NCBI RefSeq assembly: GCF_947179165.1
Contig: NC_077242.1
Span: 3,782,001 to 3,846,000 of the forward strand
Direction: 5' to 3'
DNA from: Solanum dulcamara
Taxonomy: Eukaryota; Streptophyta; Magnoliopsida; Solanales; Solanaceae
Length of the DNA: 64,000 nt
The number at the start of each line of letters is the position of its first letter. The first letter of the stretch is position 1. Shown piece after piece: positions 1 through 12,545 of the stretch. The notes under the pieces were generated by a model. That model worked only from the letters and a program-made list of their open reading frames with translations. It was not told the origin of the DNA and made no database searches. The translations under genes and the position numbers were made by a program.

Positions 1-1442
1 CTTAGCTGTGTAGAAGTGTACTTTTGGAATCAACCCTTGTTCGTTATATATAAGGGAAATCTGTGTACCACCCACCCATGCCTACACACAGACAGATATT
101 AACAGAAGGATTAGCCTAATTTTTATCGTCTCTCTAATTTGACTTGGTGCCCATGTCATTGTATTAAAAAATATCTTGAATCCCTTCTTTTTTTCTTTTT
201 TTTTGGGAATCCACGGCCGCTAATTTTTGAGTGTGTGTGATGAATAAATTTGTTCATGTGCAATAACTCATAAAATTGATGGGACGAGCTCAACTGAGAA
301 AGATAACCAGTGAGGGACCTCACCTAGCACCCCTCTGAATACTGCACTATAATCTTCCTTTAGCGTATTAGTACAACTTAAAATATTAATTACTTGATAT
401 ATAACATATAAAGATGATTATTTGAAAAAAAAAATAAAAAAATTAACGTGTTGAAAAATAAATTGTAAGCATTGATAAAATATGATGAAATAAACATTCT
501 ATTGATGAATATTTTTTAATACGATTTTGTTCTTTCTTTGATTATTTTATACGTCAGGAGTTTGTCAAATTTCGAGATTTCTCTTTTTATGTTACCATTT
601 ATATGAACGTGAGATAGAATTTAAAATAAAATAACCTTCCAAAATTCTAACATAGATTGAGCTAATCTAGTAAAATCCCACAATGACCTAATACAATGAG
701 GTTAAAACTCCTATGACATTGTGCATCTATACCAGTTTTTTTTCTCCTCGTGATCATCATTTTTTCCACACACAACCTTGTGTTTGTACATGGAGGGAGC
801 TAGTATTGAAGACATGGATTCAAAATAATTCAGTAATTCAAATTTTAAATTCTGACTTCAATAAGTATCATAGGCATTAACAATCAAACGGTATGGAATG
901 ACGATTCAATGGAACTTAGTACACTAGGAGATTATGTCGCTATTTTGATTTAGAAATTGCTTTCAATATCTTTTTCGGACATTGATAGGTCATTGAATAT
1001 GGAAACAAACATTGACAAGGATTCTCCTCTTTCAAGAAAACACATAGTTCTAAGGTAATTTTCACTATGTCGGCAAAGTTAAGGCTTACAAGACTCACTC
1101 CCTGTCAATCTTTACCTGTGCACCATACTATTGTTGAATGGACGTAGTATTCATTTTGAGATTCAATTAATTTAAATTCACGTTGAGAAGTCTCGTTATA
1201 AAATAAAAATCATATAAATAGAAGAAGGATAATTTATTTCTTAAATTGTAGTCAATCAATATTCCCGGTCAAAAGTGAGTTCATACTGAAAGCTGGAATT
1301 CAATAACGCTAAGTATTTACCATTCCATCGTAATATTTGATGGTCAGAACTTAGAAGATTGGTTATCGCCTATCGGAATTTGTGTTTATCATAAGTACTC
1401 CAAGGCATTGCTCTTTTAATTTGTTTAGTACGGAGAAAAATA

Positions 1443-1700
1443 CTCCCTCCTTTCATATTTACTTGTCTATTATATTAAAAATAGATGTCCAATAATATTT
1501 ATCCAATTTATAAAATCAAGAGATAATTTTACACTTAGTTCCTAAATACCCTCATCATTAACTATAGTCAATTTCCCATTACATTTTTCTAGATATTATA
1601 TTTATTATATTCAAAAGGTGATATGATAAAATTATCCTTCGATTTATAATTTTTTAAGAAGTGTGCAAAATTAAAAATGGATAAGTATTGTTGGACGGAG
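1443..1700. mobile_element. Stowaway-like MITE
   Basis: The element starts with CTCCCTCC and ends with GGACGGAG, so the ends form a short inverted repeat of the kind typical of Stowaway (Tc1/mariner-derived) MITEs. A TA dinucleotide flanks it on both sides (1441-1442 and 1701-1702), matching the family's TA target duplication. It is about 258 bp, AT-rich and non-coding. Confidence 0.6.
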
Positions 1701-1765
1701 TACTTTTTAGCAAATATTTTTGATTTTTTTCATGTATAGTAATTTGACCAAAAAAGGATGTAATA

Positions 1766-2035
1766 CTTCCTCCATTTCATATTAAGTGAATTTTTGAGGA
1801 ATTTCTTATTGTTCAAAATAATTGAATTATTCAAAGTTCAAGATAGATGTTTAAAACTTTTTCCATATTTGCCCTTTTATTTATTAAAGATTTATATTTT
1901 CTAGGAGTTAAATCACACAACTTGCAAAATTATATCTATGATTTTACAAAGGATAATAGTGAAAAATATGATTAAAATTACGTCCTTGATTGTTTTTCTT
2001 AATATATGTGCATTGCCTCATAAATTCAGCGGGAG
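1766..2035. mobile_element. Stowaway-like MITE, same family as 14329-14608
   Basis: The left end reads CTTCCTCCATTTCATATTAA and the right end closes with GCGGGAG followed by TA. The interior shares phrases with the element at 14329-14608, including a CATATATTAAGAAAAA-like stretch found here in reverse complement. The two are probably diverged copies in opposite orientation. TA flanks both ends. No coding capacity. Confidence 0.5.
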
Positions 2036-3175
2036 TATGAGATGAAGTGAACAGAATTCTTTATTTGCAGGCGAACTTTTGGTCATAATAACGTGGCCAC
2101 TTATTATTCGTAGACTTCATCGTATTCTTATTTATTTATTTTTTGGTTGAAGTGGTTAAATTGCTCTGAATTTTAGGTAAATTATTAATTTTATCTTAAA
2201 ATTATGCCTAATACTAAAAACACTCTTATGCTTAGAAAAGTTGTGATAGAATCTTAAACTTAAATACATTAAGTTCTAATTTTTAATTTGTCTCTCCAAC
2301 TTTGAGAAATAAAAGAATGACGAAGAAATCAATTCCGTTGAAGTGAGTTGTCTCACTCTCTGTTAACGGGAGTTAAGTGGAATGAAATCTATTAATTATT
2401 GTGAAAATGATAGAACAGAAAATTTGGTCCCCTAATAATTCGAAAAATTGGTAACTTAGATCATATTACTCATTGAGTTTGGTGTTGGTACATTTCATAT
2501 TTCACATAAATTAGGGTACGTAAGCTCCATTATTTATTTTGCTCTCTGACTCTGATTGTACCTATAATTGTCCTACTGTCCTACTATTTATAGAAGCAAT
2601 TACGCATAATTTTCACACTGTAAAGATTTTTCATATCCATATTAAGAACAAAATCTTAATAATAAGGATCGTGACTACATTGTGTTAGGTGTAACCGGGG
2701 CGGAGGCCGCGGAGCCAACTTACAGTTACAATTCATACAAATTTTTTTCGGTAAAAAATTATATTGTTTATACATAATTTAAATAATTTTTTTATGTATA
2801 TATATAATAAATGTTGAACTCCATTTGAATAGTTCACTAGTCTATTTTTGAAATTTCAAATTCCCTTATTAAAAATTTTAATTCTTGGATGTAATAATGT
2901 CTAAAATTGTCATTTGATGTGATAAAAAAAAAAGGCGACTCTTGCTAGAATGAGTCAATAGTTTCTTATTCTAAAGAGTTTATCTTTTTATTCAATTCAA
3001 ACACGTGGGAGTTGATTTAATTTATGTATTATAAATAAGTTTATATTTATAACTTATATCTTTTATTTAATTGCAACAATGTCATTAATAATTTCAGCTA
3101 TTTACGTATCCTCACCGGTCAGTAAATGTATAACATGATAAAGATTAAAAAACATGGATTTAGTACAATAATATT

Positions 3176-5462
3176 TGTAATGACCCGTTAGGTAATTTTG
3201 AGAACGAGTCTTCCTTCTTTCATAGATGACCCTTTTCGTAAATTTAAGTTGAAAATTTTGGACCTTTCGATAACTTTGGTTAATTAGTTGAGGGTTAATT
3301 TTAGAGAATTAATTTAATTGATGGGCTAAAGTGTTAATTTATTTAATATCCTATACCACTTTTCTTATATCTATTAAAATACGTTAGTAGAGTTTGTAAA
3401 TTTTAATACATAATTAGTTTGGAAAAGAAAAAATAAATAAATATATATATATATATAAAAAAAAAAATCAAATGGCATTAAGCCATCAGATATAAACGAG
3501 AAAACGAGAAAAACAAACACATAAACGGAAAAAAAAATACGGAGGAAGAAAGAAAAGAAAGGGGAAAAGAAAAATAAAAAAGAAGAGAAAAATAAGGATT
3601 TTAATTCCAAAACGTCAAGGTAATTATTCTCATCCTTTCCATTAAATTTTTATGCGATTATGAACATATTTTTAGGTTATATTGGTGGAGAAATAATGCT
3701 AAAATAAGAAAATTTGATCCTAGGGTTCTTCATATAAAATCTTGATTTGGAGGGTCGAATAACGATACGTTTTAGCTGAAAATTGACATGTGAGTTTATT
3801 TTATCATGAGTGAACATAATTGGAAAGAAAATTTCAGATTTAACTTCAATAACTCGGGATGACTTTTTGACCCAATTTTTGATTCGAAAATAAATATAGC
3901 AATATGGGTGTATTTAAACAGATTTTGATCGTTAGAAAGCGTTACAAAAGGCTCAAGTTTTAAAGTGATTATTCAATTTAATTGAGGTTTAACCCTAGTT
4001 TTAAAATTCAGAAAATATGGAGTTGACATATTAAGTGACATCAAGATTAGGAACGTGTTTATAGATCTGCTTAAAGTTTTGGGTCTAGGCTAGACATATG
4101 GTAATAAGGGTGTTGTTAGTTTCAAAAATTTTATTGTAATTATTTATTTGACTAGATTACGTTGATTTAGAGGCCCAACGAATTGGGAAGGCTCAAGGCC
4201 CGGAGTGACTGGTTGATTAATTAAGGCAAGTGAGTTTCTAAACCGTTGTTTAAGATTGTAGATACTTGTATTTCCGTATTATGTGTATTAGGGAGTAATT
4301 AGAATTAGACTGGGTTATTGACTGTATGATTGGCCTTAAAATGGAGATGAAGGGTATAAAATGGTGATCTAATGGCATTTATTAGTGGAATTGATATGTT
4401 GTGATTATGAATTTATTTTGAACATGTGAAATGACTATGTTGATGTGAGATAGGAAAAATTATTGTTGTTGTCATGTTATTATCGTGAATTATATGAACA
4501 TGAATTGATTGCATTGATTCTGACATATTGTGTTGAGACTGAAAATGATGTGAAACAAAAGGGGTCGGGCCACACGCTCCGTGGCAGGTATTATGAAACA
4601 AAGGGGTCGGGTCACACGCTCCGTGAAAGGTATTATGAAAGAAAGGGGTCGAGCCACAAGCTCCGTGGCAGCATATATATATTGAGGGGACGGGCCACAC
4701 ATTCCGTGGCAGGTTACATGGAAAGAAATGTCCCCCAGGGTTCTGGACTGTAATTCAGCGGATGTGTACCGATATGACAGACATGCATCAACTTATTGCA
4801 ATGCATCACATTTTGTTGATATTTGTGAATTCGTGTTTACCCCTTTATTGCCCTGTATATGCTGAACTTGACTTGATATCATTCATTGGTGAGACTATTG
4901 ATAAGTATTCGTGAACTGTATTACTGTTATTATTGTACAAATGTAGAGTTGGTCTGGTTTTATGCAAATTGTAGTTAAGAAGGTTCGGTTGGGAGGACAT
5001 GATTACTTGTATCTATTGAGCTTTGCTTAATTTTAGTTGTCCACTTGCTGAGTACTGTGTTGTTTGGAACTCACCCCTTGTTTCTACACTTGTGTAGGTC
5101 GTGACCTCGGACCTGCTTGATCTCCTACTGTCTTCTACTACATCCGAGGCTATCATTCTGAGTGTTGAGGTAGCTGTTACATCCACCTAGCGGACACCTC
5201 TTACTCTTTTATTATGTGTTAGTCCTATTCTGGAGACAAAGACATTGTGACTATATTTTCTTTCGTACTTTGATAATGTATTAGTGGCTTGTACACGTGA
5301 TAACCAATCTTGGGGGATTTTGAGGTTGTTTTAGGTGTTTTCATTTAAGTTAAATTTTGATTTATGTCTTTTTCTTCCGCATTTACTTTCTGTTGGGTAT
5401 TAGGCTGACTTGTCTCGATGGGTAGAGATGAGTGTCATCACACCCGTATTTGGGTCGTGACA
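3176..5462. mobile_element. solo LTR of an LTR retrotransposon (probably Ty3/gypsy)
   Basis: The element begins TGTAATGACCCG and ends GGGTCGTGACA, the TG...CA ends expected of an LTR. The same five bases, ATATT, flank it on both sides (3171-3175 and 5463-5467), a perfect target-site duplication. There is no gag or pol sequence and no second LTR, so this is best read as a solo LTR left after recombination between two LTRs. Length is 2287 bp. The long LTR and TGTAA-GACCCG start resemble gypsy LTRs known from nightshades; that family link is from memory. An internal tandem repeat lies at 4558-4720. Confidence 0.8.
4558..4720. repeat. 42-bp tandem repeat inside the solo LTR
   Basis: Four imperfect copies of a roughly 42-bp unit start near 4558, 4600, 4642 and 4684. 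Each carries GGGTCGGGCCACAC-like and CTCCGTGGCAG-like blocks. The copies are GC-rich in an AT-rich LTR. Because 42 is a multiple of three, both strands show open repetitive frames across the block. I regard these as by-products, not genes. Confidence 0.8.
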
Positions 5463-5650
5463 ATATTATTGATGTGGGACTGGGTTTTTTAAATTTAAAT
5501 CTTGAGAATGTGCACTTTACCTTACAATTATACTACGAACTGTTAGTTGCCATGTCAAATTCAACATCAACGATAGGTGCAAATTAGTTTCCTATATACA
5601 AATAGGAAATAACTATTTGCAATTTATTAGATAATATGCATAAAGAAGAA

Positions 5651-7072
5651 TCTATATATATAAAGCAGGAGTATAGCATCTATTTATGGCTTCTATTCAT
5701 TTTTTTTTCTTTTTTTGGCTTTTTTCTTTCATTTCTTTTAATTATTTTATTTTATAAAATCTTCTCCTTAATACATAAATTCTACTCTTAATTAATATTA
5801 GTAAAATCCATAACTCCTAACCTTTCATATAACTCTCAAATAATTTATATACAAATTGATGACACGTTAAACTCACTCTTATAAAACCCTATATTTTGAG
5901 ACTTATATGATGATTATTTTATTTTTATTTCTCCTTATGCTTCATCTTTTATCTTTTTGGTTGATTATTTTTTTGTATTCTTTGATTTGATTTTGCATAA
6001 GAGAGATCTATAAATTGTTAGATCATAGATGCATAGTTCAATTTCATAAGGTAAAATGATTTGATATGTCTATTATAATTATCCCTTTTTCTCTATTGCA
6101 ATTATATGTTTAGTATTATTATTTTTGTAACTTTAAATTTTTATTGAAATAATAGTACGTAATGCCAAGCTTTTTTTTTCCACTTGCAAGCTTTAATTTT
6201 AAAAGACAAACAGTAATTCCACATCAAGATTTTTTTAAAGCATAATTAGAAATTATTTTGGCTAGAGATTTTTTTATTTTGGCTTGTGAGTTATTACACG
6301 AATTTATTTATAATAATTACCATGATAATATTGTAATAATAGGAATAATTGTATTATTATTGTCAATCTCTATACGATTGAAGTAGGTAAGTATCACACC
6401 AAGTCATTAAATAATATCATAACTTATTTTTTACATCTCGTTTAACGTATTGTGTTGAATTTTTTTATTTTATATTGTAAAGGTATAATCTCAACGGTAA
6501 TGTCTCACTATCTCAACTTCATTATCTCTTCTCACAATGCTCTATATGCGACAAAAATATGCATTAAATGAGCGCGATACGAATGTCAAATATCAAAAAA
6601 ATAATTAAAAAAAGATCTCTCTAACTTTTAAATTTCGTGTATAAATATGTCGATACAAACATCGAATATCGAAAAAAATAAATATGTCGTTATTTATTTA
6701 TTTTTATTATGGAGTCATTTATACAAAAAGTAATTTATGATTCAGTTTATTTAATATTGTTGGTTGAACCAATAATATTGCTATAAGAATCATTGACTTT
6801 AGTATGAGACTGATAATTAGATTGTCAATTAATTGAAACTTTTCATTTTAACATTTTTATTTTTATTTTTTCCAATAATTTTAAATTAAAAATGCAGCAT
6901 GTAATTTTTTTTAACAATTTTTCTAAATAGGTAATATCAGAATCATAACTTAATTTGTATTTTTCTTTTTTATTACATTATTTATTAGAATATTTATCAA
7001 GTAGTACCATTAATTATTTTTAAATATATTTTCTTTTCTTATAATTGCACGAAGCGCGGCTAAGTATACTAG
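5651..7072 (+). mobile_element. candidate non-autonomous Helitron
   Basis: The candidate starts TCTATATATATAAAG after an A and ends with CTAG before a T, which fits Helitron insertion between A and T with a TC...CTRR structure. The 3' end is preceded by a GC-rich patch (GCACGAAGCGCGGC) of the kind seen at plant Helitron termini, although I cannot draw a convincing stem. No Rep/helicase is encoded. The interior is AT-rich and anonymous. Confidence 0.45.
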
Positions 7073-8725
7073 TTGTATTATAAAACATAATTTTCACATT
7101 ATCCTCACTGATCAATTAGCTCACTGAAAAAAAAACCTCATGACAGAAACAAATTTTCAATAAGAAACTTTCTGATGTTTCTGTATGAAAACATTGTTAT
7201 TTTTTTTTATCAGTGGTTTAATAAAACACCTATAAAAATAATCACTAAATATTTTTTATTGAGAAATAGTAATTCTTTAGTAGTGGATATTATTATCCAC
7301 TTAGGATGCCTTGTTCATAATTTTATCTTGTAAGGTTGATAAATAAATTGGAGAAAAATGCCTATTGATTTTTTCTTATTGCATTACTAAATTTGAAATT
7401 TCTAATTAATCACAACCTTTCTTGGTGTATGTCCTCTCAAGATCTACTTTGGTCAAATATGATAATTCCAAATCACTCACGTCCTCTCAGCCCAATTAAA
7501 ACATTTTTTCAATCTTTATCTGTTCATAAATCAACGTGAATAATTATATTTTAAGCTACGTGCGATATTAATAAACTCAATTTTAATTTATCTGTTACAG
7601 CACTAACTTATTTTTATCAATAATTTCTTGTTCAAATCATATTAAGTATGAAGTAAACAATTATCTTGTTAGGAAATAAAATTTACCTTCACATATAGAT
7701 TTTTTAAAAGATTTAAAAATAAATAGACTCAATATAAAATATCAAACATTAAATAAAAAATTAATATTTTTACCAACATATGTCTCCCGAAAGGTCTTAT
7801 CACATGCAGGTAGCAAAGTAGATCTTCCGTAGATTTTTCTTTTTGTGATTCCACTATTAAATTAAAAAATATTCATTTCCTTTCAAAATAAATATCGTCT
7901 TGGTTAAAAAAAAATATCATCCCAAAATAAATATTATTATATTAATAAAAATACTGATAAATAAATTAAAACAATAAAAATAATATTTTACACAATTTAA
8001 ATATTTAAAAATTGAAGTCCCCTGATCCGACAGCACACTGTTGAAAAGTGAAGAACATTATATTCGACAGGTATTGTCACGCCCACTAAATCAGCCGCCA
8101 ACCTATTCATAGCTTACAGACAGTAGGATAAATCTTTTGCCTCTTCTTATCCGATCACCACCGATACGTTTATTTTATGTGATATCGTTTGATTTATATG
8201 AATACTTTTATTTATAAAAAATACTTTTTTTATTTTATTTTATGTGATATTTTTTATTTTAATATGATATTTAAGAATATAAGGTTACATTTTTTTTTGA
8301 GATGTATTAAAAAGAAAATGATATCAGAGGGGTAGTTTTTTTTGAAATTTTTGGTGTAAAACAATATGCAGATATTAATATTGATGTAAATTATTTTATT
8401 AAAGATAAATGGAGAATTTAAAATTAAATTATTTTTTATTATAATAAAATGATATTCTTTTTAGAATGGAGTAAAAAAATGGAAGTGTCACATAGGATGA
8501 AGGGAGTACTTTATTTGTCTTAAAATAAGTATTATTTTTTAAAAAATAATATGTCTCAAAATAAATGTTACCGTAAAAATTTAAGTGAAAATTTGTATTT
8601 TTTTCTACTATACTTTATATTCTATTTTATTAATAATGTTCAAATCTCAAAAAATATTTATTAAGTAAAAATAATTTAATAAACTAGAAATTATAAACTT
8701 ATTTTGAGCGGAAGGGAGTTGTTAT
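7073..8725. other. AT-rich intergenic stretch with MITE-like segments
   Basis: No gene is visible. Around 8166-8507 and 8507-8718 there are two abutting segments whose ends carry GGGAGTA/GAAGGGAGTT-type sequences and TTATGTGATAT or AAAATAAGT-type inner repeats. They look like diverged Stowaway-like MITEs side by side. I could not fix their left ends with confidence. Confidence 0.4.
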
Positions 8726-9267
8726 TAGGGGCGATCAAAAATCGAATCGAAAAAATGTTATTGGGTTAATGGAGTTTTAATCGTTTTATAAAAAAAAATT
8801 ATCGGATTATTGGTTCGATATTGATTTTCAATATTGGGTAAATTAATAACCCATTAAGATAATAATAATTTACTACTTTATCCCTAAATAAATATTAAAT
8901 ATTAATATTAATACTTTATTGATTACTACATTTACCCTTTAGCCTTCAATTCACTTTATTTTCCTAGTTCTTTTATTTGTGTTGCATTTGTAGAGTTCTT
9001 TTCACTATTATTTTTATTTTATGAGCATTCTTTATATTATTGTCTTATCAAGCCAAATTATTAGAGAAAAATCATATAATTATTTTATGAGTATTTTTTT
9101 ATTGATTAAATCGAAAATCAAACCGTTAAAGGTCAAAATAGATAAATCGAAAATCGATAAAAAAATATCTTATTAATTTGTTTTTGATTTAATATATATT
9201 AAAATCAAAAATTAATAAATCAAATTAATAATTATACATAAACCGAATGAATCGATGTACATCCCTA
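8726..9267. mobile_element. hAT-type MITE, family 2 (older copy)
   Basis: The ends are TAGGGGCGATCA and a degenerate inverse ending ATCCCTA. The interior repeats 'AATCGAAAA...' and 'AAACCG' motifs and is clearly related to the element at 52886-53613; both carry an AAAAAATGTTATTGG-type block near the left end. The flanks are GTTGTTAT and GTCATTAT, agreeing at 6 of 8 positions, which fits an old 8-bp hAT target duplication. Confidence 0.6.
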
Positions 9268-9409
9268 GTCATTATGTGCCTAATCAAGTTAAACATTTCA
9301 TGTTCACGTTATCACATATACCAACTTGAGGTGATGACATATACGGATACACGATTTGCACTTAGATTAATTGATGGATCTATGATTTTAAAGTCATTTA
9401 AATAAAATA

Positions 9410-9530
9410 CAACAACAATAATCCAGTGAAATCTCATATCGTGGGGTCTGGGGAGGGTAAAGTGTACGCAGATCTGACTCCTATCAATGTAGGACGGCTA
9501 TTTCCGAAAGACCCTCGGCTTAATAAAAAG
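9410..9530. mobile_element. SINE fragment (SolS-like)
   Basis: The segment contains GTGGGGTCTGGGGAGGGT, then GTGTACGCAGATCTGACTC, then TTTCCGAAAGACCCTCGGCT. These blocks occur in this order in a very common Solanaceae SINE, recognised from memory. An ACAACAACAATAATCCA tract precedes it. A second, more diverged copy is at 59391-59510. Exact ends are uncertain. Confidence 0.6.
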
Positions 9531-10148
9531 CATATATTTTATCCTTATACGTGTCGACCTCTGAATATAATATGCTTATTTTAATGTTTAACTATTCATT
9601 AGGTGAATTTTACTTTATGTCAGTGGGTAAAGTTAATTAAACTTGAAAGCATGTGCTTTCTCGACACAAATTAAAGGTGAACACTATACAAGATACTTAC
9701 CCTCTATTATTGGAGCTGTTTTTTTTTTAATCATTTTAATTTAGGAGTACTAATCAAGATCAAATTAACCAATTTGATTTAATTGGCTGTCAGTTTAATT
9801 ATGATCTTGTAAGGATATTTTGTATGTAACATTAAAGTGACCGTCCATTCAAATGGAAAAAAAAAACCTTTATTGGAGTAGTGTACTCATTATGAATCAG
9901 AGAAAAAGGTAAAAATGGGTGTATATCCAATATCTATCCACCTTTTGTGGCTAAAATGATTTCTCATATTGTCACGTTTTTGTTTGGACGAGAACTTTCT
10001 TCTCAAAGTAAAAATAAGATTCGTACATATTATTACGTAGTTAAACAATAAAATTTATTATTAATCTTATTTAGTGATAAATTTTTATTAGCTATGAGTA
10101 AATTAGCAATCAAATTTATAGCTAATTATAATTATTTTATAGTGTACT

Positions 10149-10708
10149 CAGGGGCGGAACCAGAATATTTGATAAGTGGGTTCAAAAAAATTAAAAAATA
10201 AGGAACTGGATGAAAAAAGTAAACAAATGTGTTGAGATGTAAAGACTAGTTAGGAAATTAGTTAGAAGTAGGGGTATTATGATCAATTCCATCTGTCTTG
10301 CTTAAACAAACTAACTACCAATTAGTTAGTTTGTTAGTCTAAGTAACTGTGTATATATAGACATGTATATGTAATCAAAGTAATGAGGATTAGGGCATTC
10401 TCTCTACTCGCTCTACTCTCTCTACTCTAACTTCTCTCAATCTTCATCTTCTTCTCTATACTGAGCTTAGATGTAAGAAGCTCAGTAAGAAGCTTAGAAA
10501 ACTTCAAAATGTGTCATTGCCGAGAATCGAATCCACGACCTCAAGCTCAATCACAGGCACTTTATCCACTAATCCACAATTTCCATTTGTTAAGGGGATG
10601 CAAAAATAATATGTGTACATGAATAAACAAATTCGCATATATATAGTGCAATTTTCCGATGAAGGGGGTTCGATCGCCACCCCTCGCACCCCTGTAGTTC
10701 CGCCCCTG
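10149..10708. mobile_element. hAT-type MITE with perfect 8-bp target duplication
   Basis: The left terminus is CAGGGGCGGAACC and the right terminus is GTTCCGCCCCTG, a clear terminal inverted repeat. The flanks are both AGTGTACT (10141-10148 and 10709-10716), a perfect 8-bp duplication diagnostic of hAT transposition. The interior near 10510-10600 carries a tRNA-like stretch (GATTCGATTC on the minus strand resembles a pol III B box). The element is interrupted by a nested LTR at 10230-10506. Confidence 0.85.
10230..10506. mobile_element. short solo LTR nested in the hAT MITE
   Basis: The segment starts TGTTGAGATGT and ends ACTTCA, i.e. TG...CA, and is flanked by AAATG on both sides (10225-10229 and 10507-10511), a perfect 5-bp target duplication. 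At 277 bp it is the size of a small copia or TRIM LTR. It contains a TATATATAGACATG promoter-like stretch followed by a CT-rich run, as copia LTRs often do. No internal retrotransposon sequence remains. Confidence 0.75.
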
Positions 10709-10716
10709 AGTGTACT

Positions 10717-12140
10717 TATGAAATTACACTGAGTAGGTGCATGAAATTTTCTTATTTTTTTTGAAGTTGAACTTTAAAAAATATATTGGAACATAAAATT
10801 TTGAAATTCAATTTGAAAGTGAATTTCATAATTTTCGTGAATTTTAAAAAATAACAAAAAGATATTTAACTTTATCACTTTAAAAATTAAAAAATATATT
10901 TTATTTTAAATTTCACAATAAATCATAGTCAATCACACGCGGAATATGTTTAGATAAGAATTCTGTCTCATCTTAAATATCATTGCCATATATCATAAGA
11001 TTGCCTTAAATTTCTTCCACAGATAATTTGGTCAAATCTTTCCCATCTTATCTTCCACTATGACAAGTGCGAAGACTATACACTAGTGTAGTACTACTAA
11101 ATTTAATTCATAATAGTTTTAATGAAATTAGCATTTTTGGTCTTTTGGATAAGTCAGGGGTATGGGATTGTCGAATTTTTTGGATAGTAAATATAAATTT
11201 CGTATCAAATAAAATTACATTATAGAAACGAAAGGGGTATTATATAGAAAAAATACGATAATATTTGTTGCCTTTATGTCAGAACACCTGCTCTGGTTCA
11301 CATGCATGCACACAACTCTATGTATATTCTTGGTATACGTAAATGATGGGGAGGGAAAAAATCATACATTGCATGTGTATAATTGGAGAAATGTAGAAAC
11401 ATGCTGTATATCTGGTTTCATCTGATAGGTCACACTATTCTTTGTCTGTCGAACATGAAATGTTTGGTCAATTTTCCTAAAATAATTTTCTTAATCAGAA
11501 GTTGTCTGCAAATGTTGTAAACACATATATTTACTTAAAAACAGCGCAATGTGTATACACATAAATGTATGCATGTATCAATGTATGTGTCTGTTTTTGA
11601 GTTCAAAGGATATTTATTTTATATAATTTTGAACAATTCTTAATTAGCATTTACGATTGAGCTAGAGAAAAAACTCTTGTTTACTTATCATATAGTATTT
11701 GAGACATATCTATCTCATTTTATGATTTGCCCAATAATAAAGTCTCATCTTATATTATTCATGGCTTCAAATCTATCATATTAGGTATTTAGGGTGTTGA
11801 GTCCTACATATATGTGTGTTGGGGGAGGGGCGAGGGATTTAAAGGGCATTTGACCTAGTCTTTTTATATGATATTGAGCAATCGTCCTCACTTAACTTAA
11901 TTTTTATGATTAAATTATACATTAAGTTGGACCAAAATTTGTTTCTTTATACGTTGAATCTGTTATTATTTGCCCTAAATTTTCTATTTTATCTGGATGT
12001 TACCATATTGTGTTTTACTTGCGGGTAAATAATTCTTCCTTGTTTATTTTTTTTTCTAGGATGAGAAGTTTTCTCTTTCCTAGACTTTTATAAATAGAAG
12101 ATTCACTGTTCTCATATAATGTAACATAATAATATTAAAA
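10717..12140. other. intergenic, nothing recognised
   Basis: The sequence is AT-rich, with stops in all frames. I see no repeat ends, RNA gene or conserved coding segment. Confidence 0.5.
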
Positions 12141-12146
12141 TATATT

Positions 12147-12408
12147 CTCTCTGTTTATATTAGTTGTCCATTTTATTATAAATAATTATCTCAAATTATT
12201 TGTTAATTTATTAAATTAAGATAGAATAATTTTTTTTTATAAAAATCATTTGACCCTTACAATGAATTATTTTTTTTGTAAGTGTAAACAACTTTGTAAA
12301 GTTACAAAAAAATTCTTAAGGACTAAAATAGAAAAAACTTTTCTTTTTATTTATGATTTCTTAAGAAACGTATAAAGAGAAAAGCTGACGACTAATATGA
12401 GACAGAGT
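12147..12408. mobile_element. Stowaway-like MITE
   Basis: The left end CTCTCTGTTTATATTAGTTG matches the reverse complement of the right end (GACTAATATGAGACAGAG) over about 20 bases with a few mismatches. It is short, AT-rich and non-coding. The precise ends and TA duplication are slightly uncertain. Confidence 0.5.
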
Positions 12409-12420
12409 TAGTAAAAGGAC

Positions 12421-12545
12421 AGTTCGGTGCATTAAAGCTCTCGCTATGCGCAGGGTTCGGGGAAGGGCCCGACCACAAGGGTCTATTATACGAAGCCTTA
12501 TCTTATATTTCTGCCAGAGGCTGTTTCCAAGACTTTAAAAAATCT
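12421..12545 (-). mobile_element. Au-like SINE fragment
   Basis: The blocks GGTGCATTAAAGCTCTCGCT, GGGGAAGGGCCCGACCACAA and GCCAGAGGCTGTTTCCAAG are the signature order of an Au-type tRNA-derived SINE common in nightshades. The tRNA-like head, expected to the right in this orientation, is truncated. A fuller, more diverged copy is at 14018-14185. Confidence 0.65.

Larger units (their letters stand above)
1..3170. other. gene-free AT-rich intergenic region
   Basis: I see no coding exon with homology or plausible splice structure here. The stretch is AT-rich, with frequent stops in every frame. It holds two Stowaway-like MITEs (listed separately). Near 2697-2870 there is a degenerate sequence beginning with a GGGGCGGA-type motif that resembles the start of the hAT MITE family seen intact at 10149. 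Nothing else could be named. Confidence 0.6.

Noticed and set aside
3374..3610. Phe-rich minus-strand frame
   Set aside because: It translates an A-rich stretch of the solo LTR; low complexity and no homology.
4413..4753. Overlapping open frames on both strands with repeated PTPF/GSGHTLRG-like residues
   Set aside because: They arise from the GC-rich 42-bp array in the solo LTR; the period is a multiple of three, so several frames stay open without being genes.
10504..10600. tRNA-like stretch with a B-box-like GATTCGATTC on the minus strand
   Set aside because: No cloverleaf can be drawn with a proper acceptor stem; it lies inside the hAT MITE and is at most tRNA-derived.
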